This document shows, piece after piece, positions 9,295-17,439 of a stretch of 64,000 bases of DNA (the stretch's first letter is position 1; every line of letters begins with the position of its first letter). The stretch comes from Planctomycetota bacterium. GTDB taxonomy: Bacteria > Planctomycetota > UBA1135 > GCA-002686595. The DNA lies in contig JADJLZ010000005.1 in assembly GCA_016709875.1 (NCBI GenBank), positions 124,001-188,000 of the forward strand, given 5' to 3'. The notes beneath the pieces were generated by a model. It did no database searches. It was not told the DNA's origin and saw nothing but the letters and a program-made list of their open reading frames with translations. Both the position numbers and the translations under genes were made by a program.

Positions 9295-9306
9295 CAGACC
9301 GGTCTG
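9295..9306. promoter_or_regulatory. 12-bp palindrome, candidate TetR-type operator
   Basis: CAGACCGGTCTG, a perfect palindrome, lies 27 nt before the selenoprotein ATG (9334) and between that gene and the divergent peptidase gene. The identical 12-mer lies before the RND efflux operon at 27761-27772, next to a TetR gene. Confidence 0.5.
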
Positions 9307-9333
9307 GCGCGGGCGATGATCCGCGCTCGAACC

Positions 9334-9555
9334 ATGAAGACCACAATTCACTACTGCGTGCAGTGAAACTACCTGCCCCAAGCGGTCGGTCTGACCGCTG
9401 AACTCAAGCAGGCCTTCCCGGGTACCGAAGTCGAGCTGATCGAGTCCAAGGGCGGTGCCTTCGAGGTGCGAGTCGAGGGCCAACTCGTGTTCTCCAAGCT
9501 GGCGGAGAAGCGCTTCCCCGCCTACCAGGAGATCCCGATCCGTCTGAGCACCTGA
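9334..9555 (+). CDS. SelW-family (Rdx) selenoprotein with in-frame UGA as selenocysteine
   Basis: Read with the UGA at 9364-9366 as selenocysteine, this encodes 73 residues beginning MKTTIHYCVQUNYLPQAV, which is the N-terminal beta-strand plus C-x-x-U redox motif of the SelW/SelT/SelH (Rdx) family. The rest (TELIESKGGAF-like strand, then VEGQLVFSKLAEKRFP) matches the family's conserved G-x-F-E-V and F-S-K-x-x-x-x-x-F-P positions, so the protein is complete on both sides of the UGA. A SECIS-like hairpin follows the UGA. Rdx proteins have a thioredoxin-like fold and are thought to act in thiol redox reactions. An in-frame ATG at 9316 is a less likely start. No selA, selB, selC or selD is in the window. 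Confidence 0.85.
9381..9399 (+). promoter_or_regulatory. Bacterial SECIS element inside the selenoprotein gene
   Basis: A 7-bp perfect stem (9381-9387 with 9393-9399) closes the 5-nt loop GGUCU. The first loop G lies 22 nt after the UGA. Bacterial SECIS elements sit about 16-37 nt downstream with G in the first loop positions; the E. coli fdhF apical loop is also GGUCU. It would recruit SelB with selenocysteyl-tRNA. Confidence 0.8.
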
Positions 9556-9571
9556 GTGCGGACTCGCACGC

Positions 9572-9679
9572 TCAACGCAGGGCGACGAACAGGAGCAGAC
9601 CCAGTACAACCAGGTACAGGACGACCGAGGTCGCTTCTGGAGCGACTCTTTGGTTCCTGAAAGGCGTGTTGCTCGGCAT
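9572..9679 (-). CDS. Possible small single-pass membrane protein
   Basis: A 35-codon frame starting at ATG 9679. The N-terminal half is polar (SNTPFRNQRVAPEA) and the C-terminal half is a strong hydrophobic segment (VVLYLVVLGLLLFVALR), as in small membrane peptides. It is convergent with the selenoprotein gene, 16 bp beyond its stop. No Shine-Dalgarno is visible and no family is recognised, so it may be fortuitous. Confidence 0.3.
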   Translation of the reverse strand: MPSNTPFRNQRVAPEATSVVLYLVVLGLLLFVALR

Positions 9680-9870
9680 GGAGGGGGGGCGGCCGCGGGG
9701 TTGAGAAATCCTGAGAAGTCGTGGTCGGTCAGCGGCCCGGCTGCCTGAATTCTTACCACGTGGCCGACGATTTGGGGGAGACCGTGGTGGATTCTGCGGG
9801 TTGGAGGGAAACTCCTTCGCGAACGAACACAACTAGCCCCCCGCCGGGAGCTCCAGGACACGAGGAACCC

Positions 9871-12237
9871 ATGCGCCTGCCCCTGAATTCGGTCCTGCTC
9901 GGGACCCTGCTCTGCTCGCTCTGCGTCGGCACCGAGGATGGCTCGGCCGCCCGGCCGGGGACCTTCGGCCAGGTCGCGCCCCAGTCGGGGGACGTGCGGC
10001 TCTCCGACGCGGTTCCACACCAGGACGACCACGGCGGAACGCTGCAGCAGCTCGTCTGCGCGGCTGGTTCACCTTCGGGCTTCGCCCTGCTGTGGCGCGA
10101 CCACCGCGAGGGGATGATGGGGCTCTATCTCGGCCGCTTCGACCGCGAGGGCCGGATCCTCGAGCCCGAGCGCCCGATCCACCACCCTTACGCGGGACGC
10201 CGGCTGCAGCCCGCACTCGCCGTCGATCCGCGCGGCGGGGGGATCTCGCTGTGGACGGCGGACTCGCTCAATCTGCCGGTCCTCTTCGCGCACACGTACG
10301 ATGCGCAGAGCCAATGGCAGGGCGGCGACCAGGCGCTGACCGAGCTCCCGACGCAGATGCACGACGCGAGCGAGCGCAAGCGCGGCGTCGAACTCCCGAC
10401 AGCGGCCCCGCTCGAGAAGGGCGGCTTCGCCGTCGCGTGGACCCAGCGCGGAGCCGTGCTGTGGACCTCCCTCAAGCCCGACGGCTCGAAGGGCGACTCG
10501 ATCGCGCGTCTCAACCCCAAGGACCAAGAGGCCGATCCCGGCGTCCAGCTCAGCGGTTCGGGCAACCAGGCCCCGCTCGCGATCTGGCACGCGGACGGTC
10601 GTCTGTGGTCGCTCTCGCTGCGCAATCCGCGCGCGACGGCGCACGATCTGGGGGCGGGCACGCTGATCCGCGCCGTGGCACGCGCGGACGGCGGCGCCTG
10701 GCTGCTGGTCAGCGGGCCGGAGGGGAGCACGGCGCGCCGGTTGCGCGCGGACGGCAACCCCGAGGGCAAGCCGCTCGCGGCCTGCGGCGCGGGCGAGCAA
10801 GCGCTCGACCTCGCGCTGATCGGAGACGATCTCGCACTGCTCGTCCAGACGCAGGGTGCGAAACGCGGGGAGACTCCCGGCCGCGGACGCGGCGGGCGCA
10901 CGCAGAGCGCGAGTGGCGACGCGAGCTTCCAACTGCGTCTCTTCGACGCCGCGCACGGCGGCGACGCGCGCGCGATCGAGTTCCTCTCCGCCGAGGCCAA
11001 GCCCAGCGGCACACCGCTCGTCGTCTCCGACGGCAGGCGCCTGCTCGTCGCCTGGACCGATTCGCGCGAGGGCGATCCCGATGTTTTCGCGCGTCTGGTC
11101 GATCCGGCCGCCGCGGAGCCGCTGCGGCCCGAATTCCGCGCGAACACCGACCGTGCCAGCGCCGACCAGAGCAACTACCGGCTCGCGAGCTCCGCTTCCG
11201 AAGCGCTCGTCACCTGGTCGGACAAACGCGACGGGGTGCCGCAGGCCTACGCGCGCCGAATCCAGGCGCCGGGGAGCTTCGAGGGCGGCGAGTTCCTCTT
11301 GCCCGGCCAGGATGCGCAGGCAGGTTCGGGGCCCGTCGCACCGGCGCTGCAGCCCGACGGAGTCTGCGGGTTCGCCTGGAGCGACAGCGCCGGCGCGCTG
11401 CACTTCGCCGCCGTGGACCGCGGAGCGAAGCTGATCGCGGAGGCGCGCGTGCTCCAGCCCTCGGGCGCACGCGACTGCGCGCTGCTCGCGCTGCCCTCCG
11501 GACAGGGATGGCTGTGCGCCTGGGCCGGGTCGGAGCCGGGAGTCTGGATGAAGCGCATCGACCTCGGCGGGGTTCCCTCGGGCGAGCGGCAGCAGCTGAG
11601 CCGAGCGTCTTCCGTCCCGATGAACAACGTGGAGCTGTGTTTCCTCGGAGGGCGGCGCGTCGTGGCCGCCTGGGACCAGGACGACGGCGGTTGGAAGATC
11701 CGCGGGCGGTTCGCCGGCCTTGACGGGGTGCCCAGCGGCGATGTGTTCGAGCTCGACGGTTCGCCGCGGCACCAGGACTGGGATCCCGCGCTCGCGCCGA
11801 CGGGCAAGGGCGGCTTCGTCGTCTCGTGGACCTCGGGTGCCTCCGATGACCGCACGCGCGACGTGGTGGCGCGCTTCTTCGACGGCGACGCGCACGCGGA
11901 AGGGCCGCTCTTGTGGATCAGCCCGACGGTCAACGAGCAGGACTTCTCCGACATCGTGCGCCTCGCCGACGGCACGTGGGCGGTCGCCTGGGAGGACGAC
12001 ATCTCGGGGCTCGACGACACGTACGCCCGCCGGATCCAGAAGGACCAGCGCCAGCTCGGGCCGATCGTGCGCCTCAACCTGCTCCAGACCAAGTCGATCG
12101 AGGACCGCTGCGCCCCGCGCGTGGTGGCGCTCGCTGACGGGCTCGTCTCCGCGTTCGGTGACCGCAGCCGTTCGCTGGGCTGGGACGTCCGCGTGCGTGT
12201 GCTGGGGCCCCGCTTCGACGTGCCTGAGAAGCCCTAG
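9871..12237 (+). CDS. Secreted beta-propeller-like protein
   Basis: 788 residues from ATG 9871, chosen for the Shine-Dalgarno GAGGAA five bases upstream and the signal peptide that follows (MRLPLNSVLLGTLLCSL). The body contains repeated units with the pattern V-A-W-x-D-x-R-x-G-x-x-D-V-(F/Y)-A-R, for example LLVAWTDSREGDPDVFAR and ALVTWSDKRDGVPQAYAR, plus more diverged copies at both ends. Such repeats form blades of a secreted beta-propeller. No catalytic motif is seen; it may bind surface polymers. A terminator follows, so it is probably monocistronic. Confidence 0.7.
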   Translation: MRLPLNSVLLGTLLCSLCVGTEDGSAARPGTFGQVAPQSGDVRLSDAVPHQDDHGGTLQQLVCAAGSPSGFALLWRDHREGMMGLYLGRFDREGRILEPERPIHHPYAGRRLQPALAVDPRGGGISLWTADSLNLPVLFAHTYDAQSQWQGGDQALTELPTQMHDASERKRGVELPTAAPLEKGGFAVAWTQRGAVLWTSLKPDGSKGDSIARLNPKDQEADPGVQLSGSGNQAPLAIWHADGRLWSLSLRNPRATAHDLGAGTLIRAVARADGGAWLLVSGPEGSTARRLRADGNPEGKPLAACGAGEQALDLALIGDDLALLVQTQGAKRGETPGRGRGGRTQSASGDASFQLRLFDAAHGGDARAIEFLSAEAKPSGTPLVVSDGRRLLVAWTDSREGDPDVFARLVDPAAAEPLRPEFRANTDRASADQSNYRLASSASEALVTWSDKRDGVPQAYARRIQAPGSFEGGEFLLPGQDAQAGSGPVAPALQPDGVCGFAWSDSAGALHFAAVDRGAKLIAEARVLQPSGARDCALLALPSGQGWLCAWAGSEPGVWMKRIDLGGVPSGERQQLSRASSVPMNNVELCFLGGRRVVAAWDQDDGGWKIRGRFAGLDGVPSGDVFELDGSPRHQDWDPALAPTGKGGFVVSWTSGASDDRTRDVVARFFDGDAHAEGPLLWISPTVNEQDFSDIVRLADGTWAVAWEDDISGLDDTYARRIQKDQRQLGPIVRLNLLQTKSIEDRCAPRVVALADGLVSAFGDRSRSLGWDVRVRVLGPRFDVPEKP

Positions 12238-12375
12238 TCCCCCAGGAGGGAAGGCCGCCGAAGGACGGAACCTTCATCTGCGCCCGCGCCGTCCCAATCC
12301 TGGTCCTGCACCGACGGTCTTGGCCACCGTGGTCGCCACCGGCTGACCTCAGGAGCGGTGCGGGCCCCCCCAAGG

Positions 12376-12409
12376 AACGCCAGCCGCGTGCACGATCGCG
12401 GCTGGCGTT
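12376..12409 (+). terminator. Intrinsic terminator
   Basis: A perfect 13-bp GC-rich stem (12376-12388 with 12397-12409), an 8-nt loop, then TTCTCCTCTCC. It lies between the propeller gene and pyruvate kinase on the plus strand. Confidence 0.65.
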
Positions 12410-12495
12410 TCTCCTCTCCTGGGTCGGGGGGGCCGTTCGCATTCGGGTGGGCGATCTGCTATCCGGTGGACTCTTCAGGTGACGCGAAGGAAAGC

Positions 12496-13974
12496 ATGCC
12501 GACCACGATGACCGAGGAGTCCACACGCACGGCGGAGCCGCGTTCCGGCCCCGCTCCCATTCCCCACAGCAAGATCGTCGCCACGATCGGACCGGGCAGC
12601 GAGGACCGCGTCGGCGAGCTGATCGACGCGGGGATGTCGGTGGCGCGCATCAACTTCAGCCACGGCACCGAGGAGGATTTTCTGCGCCGTGTGCAGAAGA
12701 TCCGCGCCGCGGCGGACGAGCGCATGCGCGCGATCGGGATCCTGGCCGACATCCAGGGCCCGAAGATGCGCATGGGCCGCTTTCCCGGAGGGATTCTCGC
12801 GCTCGCTGAAGACCTGCGCGTCCGCCTGCGCCAGGGCTCGGGCGTCGCTCCCAGCGGCGAGGTCTGGCTCGATTTCGGCGGCTTTCTCGAGGCCGTTCGG
12901 CCCGGACACCGCGTGCTGCTCGCCGACGGCAAGGTCGAACTCGTCGCCGAGCGCGTCGAGTCGGACTCCATCCTGGCGCGCGTGACGCGCGACGGCGAGC
13001 TCAAGGATCGCCAGGGCGTGCACTTCCCCGACAGCCGCATCGCCTACGACCTGCCGACGGCGGCCGACCGCACGAACCTCGAGCTCGCGCGCAAGGCGGG
13101 CATCGACATGATCGGGATCAGCTTCGTCTCCAGGCCCGAGGAGGTCGCGACCGTGCGCGCGCTCATCCCGGGCGCGCTGATGATCTCCAAGATCGAACGC
13201 CTCGCGGCGCTCGAGAACATCGACGCGCTGCTCGAGGAATCCGACGGCATCATGGTCGCGCGCGGCGATCTGGGCGTGGAGGCGGAGCTCGAGCAGCTCC
13301 CGCTGATCCAGAAGTCACTGATCCAGTCGGCATTGCGCGCGGGCAAGTTCACGATCACCGCGACCGAGATGCTCGAGAGCATGATCGAGTCCTCGCGGCC
13401 GACGCGCGCGGAGGTGACCGACGTCGCCAATGCCGTGCTCGACGGCTCGGATGCGCTGATGCTCTCGGCCGAGACGGCCGTCGGCGCGCACCCGGTGGAG
13501 AGCGTCGAGACCATGGCGCGCATCGCGCGCGCGGTCGAGCACAGCCAACGCTACCTCTCGATGCCGCTGCCCTCGTTCCGCCAGGCGGAGACGAACTTTC
13601 CCAACGCCGTCGCGCTCGCAGCCGTGCAGGCGGCGCAGGCACTGGGAATCTCGCGCATCGTGGCCTTCACCGAGACGGGCAACTCGGTGCGCCTGATCTC
13701 GCGCTACCGGCCGGCCGCGGATGTGTACGCGCTCTCGCCGAATCCGCAAACCGTGAACCACATGACCGTGCTCGCGCACGTTCGGCCGATGCTCTTCCGC
13801 CGCGAGCGCAGCCTGGAGGACATGCTCTACATGGCCTCGGAGATGCTCGTCGTGCGCGGCTTCGCGCAGTACGGCGACGCGCTGGTGTTCGTCGCGGGCG
13901 TCCCCGCCGGGCAGAAGAGCTCGACCAACGTGATGAAGATCCACCGCATCGGCGAAGAAGTGAAGATGCACTAG
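12496..13974 (+). CDS. pyk: Pyruvate kinase
   Basis: 492 residues, the usual bacterial length. It converts phosphoenolpyruvate and ADP to pyruvate and ATP in glycolysis. Motifs in order: KIVATIGPGS near residue 30, RINFSHG, DIQGPKMRMG, the catalytic-lysine region MISKIERL, MVARGDLGVE, and the PK signature ATEMLESMI followed by PTRAEVTDVANAVLDGSDA. The C-terminal effector domain is present to the end (NVMKIHRIGEE). ATG 12496 has a GAAGGA ribosome-binding site six bases upstream and a terminator lies before it, so it likely has its own promoter. It is convergent with the cytochrome gene. Confidence 0.95.
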   Translation: MPTTMTEESTRTAEPRSGPAPIPHSKIVATIGPGSEDRVGELIDAGMSVARINFSHGTEEDFLRRVQKIRAAADERMRAIGILADIQGPKMRMGRFPGGILALAEDLRVRLRQGSGVAPSGEVWLDFGGFLEAVRPGHRVLLADGKVELVAERVESDSILARVTRDGELKDRQGVHFPDSRIAYDLPTAADRTNLELARKAGIDMIGISFVSRPEEVATVRALIPGALMISKIERLAALENIDALLEESDGIMVARGDLGVEAELEQLPLIQKSLIQSALRAGKFTITATEMLESMIESSRPTRAEVTDVANAVLDGSDALMLSAETAVGAHPVESVETMARIARAVEHSQRYLSMPLPSFRQAETNFPNAVALAAVQAAQALGISRIVAFTETGNSVRLISRYRPAADVYALSPNPQTVNHMTVLAHVRPMLFRRERSLEDMLYMASEMLVVRGFAQYGDALVFVAGVPAGQKSSTNVMKIHRIGEEVKMH

Positions 13975-13981
13975 GAAAAGC

Positions 13982-14008
13982 TGCGGGGCGCGACTGGCGC
14001 GCCCCGCA
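13982..14008 (-). terminator. Intrinsic terminator for the multihaem cytochrome gene
   Basis: An 11-bp perfect stem (13982-13992 with 13998-14008), a 5-nt loop, and TTTT after the stem on the minus strand. It sits between the convergent pyruvate kinase and cytochrome genes; the hairpin could also stop plus-strand transcripts, though without a T run. Confidence 0.6.
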
Positions 14009-14040
14009 TGCAGACGGAGAGAGAGCGATCCGTCCGGTTC

Positions 14041-15798
14041 TCAGGGCATCGAGTGGCACAGGTTGCAGGCGATCTGCTGGCCTTTGGCGATGTTGTAGGT
14101 GTGGCCCTCCGCATTGAACACGCGGTTGTCGCCCGCACGCGAGAGCACCGTGCCGAGCAGGTTCGTTCCGTGGCAGGGCTTGCACGAGGACGTCCCGTGG
14201 CTCTCGGTGTAGTCGCCGTGCCCACCGATGAAACTGCCGCCGATCGGGTGCATCCCGTGCGGGCCGTTCAGGTTCGTCGGCAGCGAGTTCGCGTGGCAAG
14301 CGGCGCATTCCAGGATCGGTCCGGAGTGGCCCTGGATCTGCATGGACGCGACGTTGTCGTTGGCGAGTGCATCGGAGTTCGGCCACTCAGCGTGCGTGCT
14401 GCCGTGGCAACCCTCGCAGGCGACACCGCCGTGTCCCTTGCTGAAGCGGAAGAGCGTGTTGCTGTTCTCCGCAAAGCGCGTGTTGACGGCCAGGATCGGC
14501 GAAGCCGCCAGGTCGCCCGTGCGCCAGGCCTGCTGCAGGCGGATGCCGTCCGGCGCAGCGACCGTCCCGCCACCCGACAAGTGCGAGACCGCGTCGCCAG
14601 TGTGGCACGACTGGCAGCGCGGCAGGTCCTTCCACGGCCGGCGCGAGCCGCCGTCGTTCTGTCCGTCGAGGCTGCCGCCGGTCGCAAGCGGGAAGTCACC
14701 GCCCACGGAGAGCATGTCGCCGTGGCAATTGCGGCATTCCATGCCGCCGGTCTCCATCGCGCCGCGCAGGCATTGCGTGATCACGCCCGGATGGCACTGG
14801 TAGCAGGTCTGCACCGCCGTGCCGTTGGGCGGGAAGATCGGGTTGCCCTGACTGTCGGTCAGGTGGCCGTGGTGGGAGTGCATCACGGTCGACATCCGCT
14901 TGGGCAGCGGGAGCGCGTTGACGTCGTGGTGCGTGCCTGTCGTGGTCTGGCCTGTGCTCTGCAGGTTCCCGTAGGGGTCGCCCGTTCCGGCGAGGTCGAG
15001 CGCCGGCGAGTAGTGGCACTTGGCGCACAGGACCGGCGTCTGGTTGACCAGGTGCGTGCCGACCGCGTGGTCGTGCAGGATCAGCACGTTCCACTTGGCC
15101 TGCAGTTCCGAGTCGGGATCGTTCGACCAGGTCACGGTCGGGTCGTTCGCGGCGATGCCGCCTGTCGTGTGACAGTTGCGGCAATCGGTCTCGGTCGCGA
15201 CCGGCACGACGATGTCGGTGGTCGAGAGCGACGCCCCGGCGAGGTTCGTCGCGCGCACACGCAGCAGCGGGAAGGGGTTGTAGCCGCCGCTGTCGTCGGT
15301 GGGGGTGAGCGGCACGCCGAAGGCCCGGAACATGCTCTCGGCGGCGATCCACTCCATCGCCTGGGGACCGTGCGGCTGCGCGTCGCGCGGCATGTAGAGC
15401 CCGGTCAGGCCCATCCCGGCCGGCAGGTTCGCCCCGAAGAGCGCCGGCGCGTATAGCCAGAAGTCGGTCTTGCCGATGCTGTGCGAGTTGACCGAGCCCG
15501 TCGCGTCCGCGACTTGCTCGTAGGTGACGTGCACGCTGCCCGGGTCGAGCAGCTGCGGCTGGCCCCCCGGCGTGCGGTAGAGCACCTGCGCGTTGAACAC
15601 GTTGAAGGGCGGGAGGATCGAGAAGACCGAGAATTCCCGGTCCATGCAGTGCATTCCAAGGTCGTTGGCCGCCAACACGCGGTAGTTCCCGGGCGGGATC
15701 GTCGGGGGCGTGGTCGGGGGATTTTGGGTCGAAGTCGTGCCCTGCGAGCAGGAGGCGGCGACAAGAATGGACGCACACAGCAGGGGGGAGGTCCTCAT
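14041..15798 (-). CDS. Nine-haem c-type cytochrome lipoprotein
   Basis: 585 residues. The N-terminus is a lipoprotein signal (MRTSPLLCASILVAASC) with Cys 17 as the likely acylated residue, then a Thr/Pro-rich linker and the motif LAANDLGMHCMD. Nine CxxCH haem sites follow: CRNCH (twice), CAKCH, CYQCH, CQSCH, CEGCH, CAACH, CKPCH and CNLCH. Extra His residues could be axial ligands. It is therefore a periplasmic or surface-anchored electron carrier or oxidoreductase. No partner quinol oxidase or reductase gene is adjacent. I do not recognise a named family beyond multihaem cytochrome. Confidence 0.85.
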   Translation of the reverse strand: MRTSPLLCASILVAASCSQGTTSTQNPPTTPPTIPPGNYRVLAANDLGMHCMDREFSVFSILPPFNVFNAQVLYRTPGGQPQLLDPGSVHVTYEQVADATGSVNSHSIGKTDFWLYAPALFGANLPAGMGLTGLYMPRDAQPHGPQAMEWIAAESMFRAFGVPLTPTDDSGGYNPFPLLRVRATNLAGASLSTTDIVVPVATETDCRNCHTTGGIAANDPTVTWSNDPDSELQAKWNVLILHDHAVGTHLVNQTPVLCAKCHYSPALDLAGTGDPYGNLQSTGQTTTGTHHDVNALPLPKRMSTVMHSHHGHLTDSQGNPIFPPNGTAVQTCYQCHPGVITQCLRGAMETGGMECRNCHGDMLSVGGDFPLATGGSLDGQNDGGSRRPWKDLPRCQSCHTGDAVSHLSGGGTVAAPDGIRLQQAWRTGDLAASPILAVNTRFAENSNTLFRFSKGHGGVACEGCHGSTHAEWPNSDALANDNVASMQIQGHSGPILECAACHANSLPTNLNGPHGMHPIGGSFIGGHGDYTESHGTSSCKPCHGTNLLGTVLSRAGDNRVFNAEGHTYNIAKGQQIACNLCHSMP

Positions 15799-16123
15799 GG
15801 TGCTCGGATTGGAAGCTCTACCGTCGTGCGGCAACACCCAGCCGAGGTCCGTACGCAGGTTCGGGCGCCTCGAGCGCTCGCGATGACCGTTGCGACACCT
15901 TCGGAGCGTTTTGCACCTCCGGCCGGCGCGCAACCCTCCCCTGGCGGCCGAGGGAGGGGGGAGCCGGAGCTCGAACGTGACTGGATCGAGAACCGGCGGC
16001 GTCCTGCACGGGGGCCGATGTGCGGATGCGCGGAGTTCGCACGCAAGATGATTCTTTCGCAACCAGCCCGGTTGACGTGCGCGAGTCCTACCGACAGAGT
16101 ACCGCGCCCCCTGCTTCGCACCG
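15799..16123. other. Intergenic region between divergent genes
   Basis: A 325-bp stretch between the cytochrome gene (minus) and the FlhG-like gene (plus). A TTGACG at 16072-16077 could be a -35 element for the plus-strand gene, but there is no convincing -10 at the proper distance. No RNA gene or repeat is evident. Confidence 0.4.
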
Positions 16124-17002
16124 ATGTTGAATACACGCTTCGATTTCTCCCGGCTGCGCACGTTGACCCGCTTCCTCAACGGGTCCGATGCCCGGACCGA
16201 GGACCGTCGACCGGGCGCGCGCGTGCTGTGCGTGGCGAGCGGAAAGGGCGGCACGGGCAAGAGCATCATGGCCTCGAACGTCGCCGTGCTGCGCTCCCAG
16301 CGCGGCGAGCGCGTCCTGCTCGTCGACTTCGACGCGGGTTTGGCCAACGCCCATCTGCTGCTCGGCCTCGCCCCGCGCTACGACTTCGGCCACGTGCTCG
16401 ACGGCAGCATCCAGGCGCGCGACGCGATCGTCGTCGGACCGCTCGGTCTCTCGCTGATTTCGGGCGGCGTCGGCCGGCATGCGCTCGCGAATCCGACCCG
16501 CCGCGAGCTCGAGCTGCTCTTCGACGCGCTCCGGCCGCTCGAGCAGGAGTTCGACCTCATCATCGTCGACCTCGGCGCCGGCCTCTCGTACAGCACCGTC
16601 GCGCACCTCGCCGCCGGGAGCACGCTGCTGCTCGTCACCAACCACGAGATCACGGCCCTCTCCGACGCCTACGCGCTCTACAAGCGCGCGCACATGGTCA
16701 ACCCCCACATCCGGGTCGGGATGGTCGTCAACCGAGCCCCGGACGAGGCCCAGGCCATGAGCGCCTGGGAGCGCTTCAAAGCGACTTCCTTCCAATTCCT
16801 GGGCCACCACCCCGAACTGGTCGGCTGGGTGCCCGCCGACGAGGCCGTCCTGCGCAGCGTCCAGGCGCGCAAGCCGGTCAGCCTGACCGAGCCGGACAGC
16901 CGCGCCGCCCGCGCGATGGCCAAGGTCGCCGCCTGGGCCCCGATCGAGGTCGCGCGCACGACCAGCGCCTTCTACGAGCGCGCGCGCAAGGCCCTGCGCT
17001 AG
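16124..17002 (+). CDS. FlhG/MinD-like P-loop ATPase
   Basis: 292 residues. A deviant Walker A (ASGKGGTGKS) lies at about residue 40, then LLVDFDAGLANAHLLLGLAP, IIVDLGAGLSYSTVAHLA and TNHEITALSDAYALYKRAH. The D-A-G-L-A-N and A-L-S-D-A-Y-A-L-Y-K motifs are typical of FlhG/FleN, the MinD-type ATPase that limits flagellar number and placement. The N-terminal helix that activates FlhF is not obvious, and no flagellar gene is in the window, so the cargo could be another polar structure. It heads a run of four same-strand genes (to 19070). Confidence 0.8.
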   Translation: MLNTRFDFSRLRTLTRFLNGSDARTEDRRPGARVLCVASGKGGTGKSIMASNVAVLRSQRGERVLLVDFDAGLANAHLLLGLAPRYDFGHVLDGSIQARDAIVVGPLGLSLISGGVGRHALANPTRRELELLFDALRPLEQEFDLIIVDLGAGLSYSTVAHLAAGSTLLLVTNHEITALSDAYALYKRAHMVNPHIRVGMVVNRAPDEAQAMSAWERFKATSFQFLGHHPELVGWVPADEAVLRSVQARKPVSLTEPDSRAARAMAKVAAWAPIEVARTTSAFYERARKALR

Positions 17003-17005
17003 TCT
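17000..17005 (+). promoter_or_regulatory. -10-like box before the YbjQ-like gene
   Basis: TAGTCT in the context GCGCTAGTCT, ending 7 nt before ATG 17013, with no Shine-Dalgarno in between. It overlaps the TAG stop of the FlhG-like gene. It fits the leaderless-type motif found before several genes. Confidence 0.45.
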
Positions 17006-17012
17006 CTGGCAC

Positions 17013-17384
17013 ATGGGACTTCCTGCAGGCGTGCCGGGCGAACTCTGGGTCACGACCGCCAACCACTTCGACGGCTACCGCGTCGCGCGCTATCTGGGCG
17101 TGATCCGGGGCATCACGGTGCGCAGCCGCTCGATCGTGGGCAACTTCGGCGCAAGCATCCAGACGCTCTTCGGCGGTCAGATCTCGCTCTACACCGAGCT
17201 GGCGGAGAAGGCGCGCGCCGAGGCTTACGAGCACATGCACGCCCACGCCATCGCGGCCGGCGCGAACGCGGTGCTCGCCATGCGCTACGACGCCAACGAG
17301 ATCACACCCGGCGTGACCGAGGTGCTCGCCTACGGCACGGCGGTCGTCATCGAACCGCTGCCGCCCGGCACACCCTACCGCTGA
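17013..17384 (+). CDS. YbjQ family (UPF0145, DUF74) protein
   Basis: 123 residues matching the YbjQ family: an N-terminal strand (LWVTTANHFDGYRV), then YLGVIRGITVRSRSIVGNF, a helix rich in Glu/Ala, and GANAVLAMRYDANEI followed by EVLAYGTAVVIEP. YbjQ-type proteins form ring-shaped homo-oligomers in known structures; their role is not established. The gene lies between two ParA-type ATPase genes, and both it and the downstream ParA gene have a TAGNCT box just before the start, so they may be transcribed separately. Confidence 0.8.
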   Translation: MGLPAGVPGELWVTTANHFDGYRVARYLGVIRGITVRSRSIVGNFGASIQTLFGGQISLYTELAEKARAEAYEHMHAHAIAAGANAVLAMRYDANEITPGVTEVLAYGTAVVIEPLPPGTPYR

Positions 17385-17427
17385 ATCCGGGGCATCCGCG
17401 GCCTTGCTCCGCGGCGGGCGAGGAGCG

Positions 17428-17433
17428 TAGCCT
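17428..17433 (+). promoter_or_regulatory. -10-like box before the ParA gene
   Basis: TAGCCT ending 6 nt before ATG 17440; the intervening GCGCGC leaves no room for a ribosome-binding site. A transcript starting 6-7 nt downstream of the box would begin at the ATG itself. Confidence 0.45.
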
Positions 17434-17439
17434 GCGCGC

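Noticed and set aside
9316..9333. Upstream in-frame ATG as the start of the selenoprotein gene
   Set aside because: It would add MIRART before the family start MKTT; SelW proteins begin just before the first strand, so ATG 9334 is preferred.
16072..16101. Sigma-70 promoter before the FlhG-like gene
   Set aside because: TTGACG is a fair -35, but the hexamer 17-18 bp downstream is a poor -10, so it is only mentioned in the gap note.
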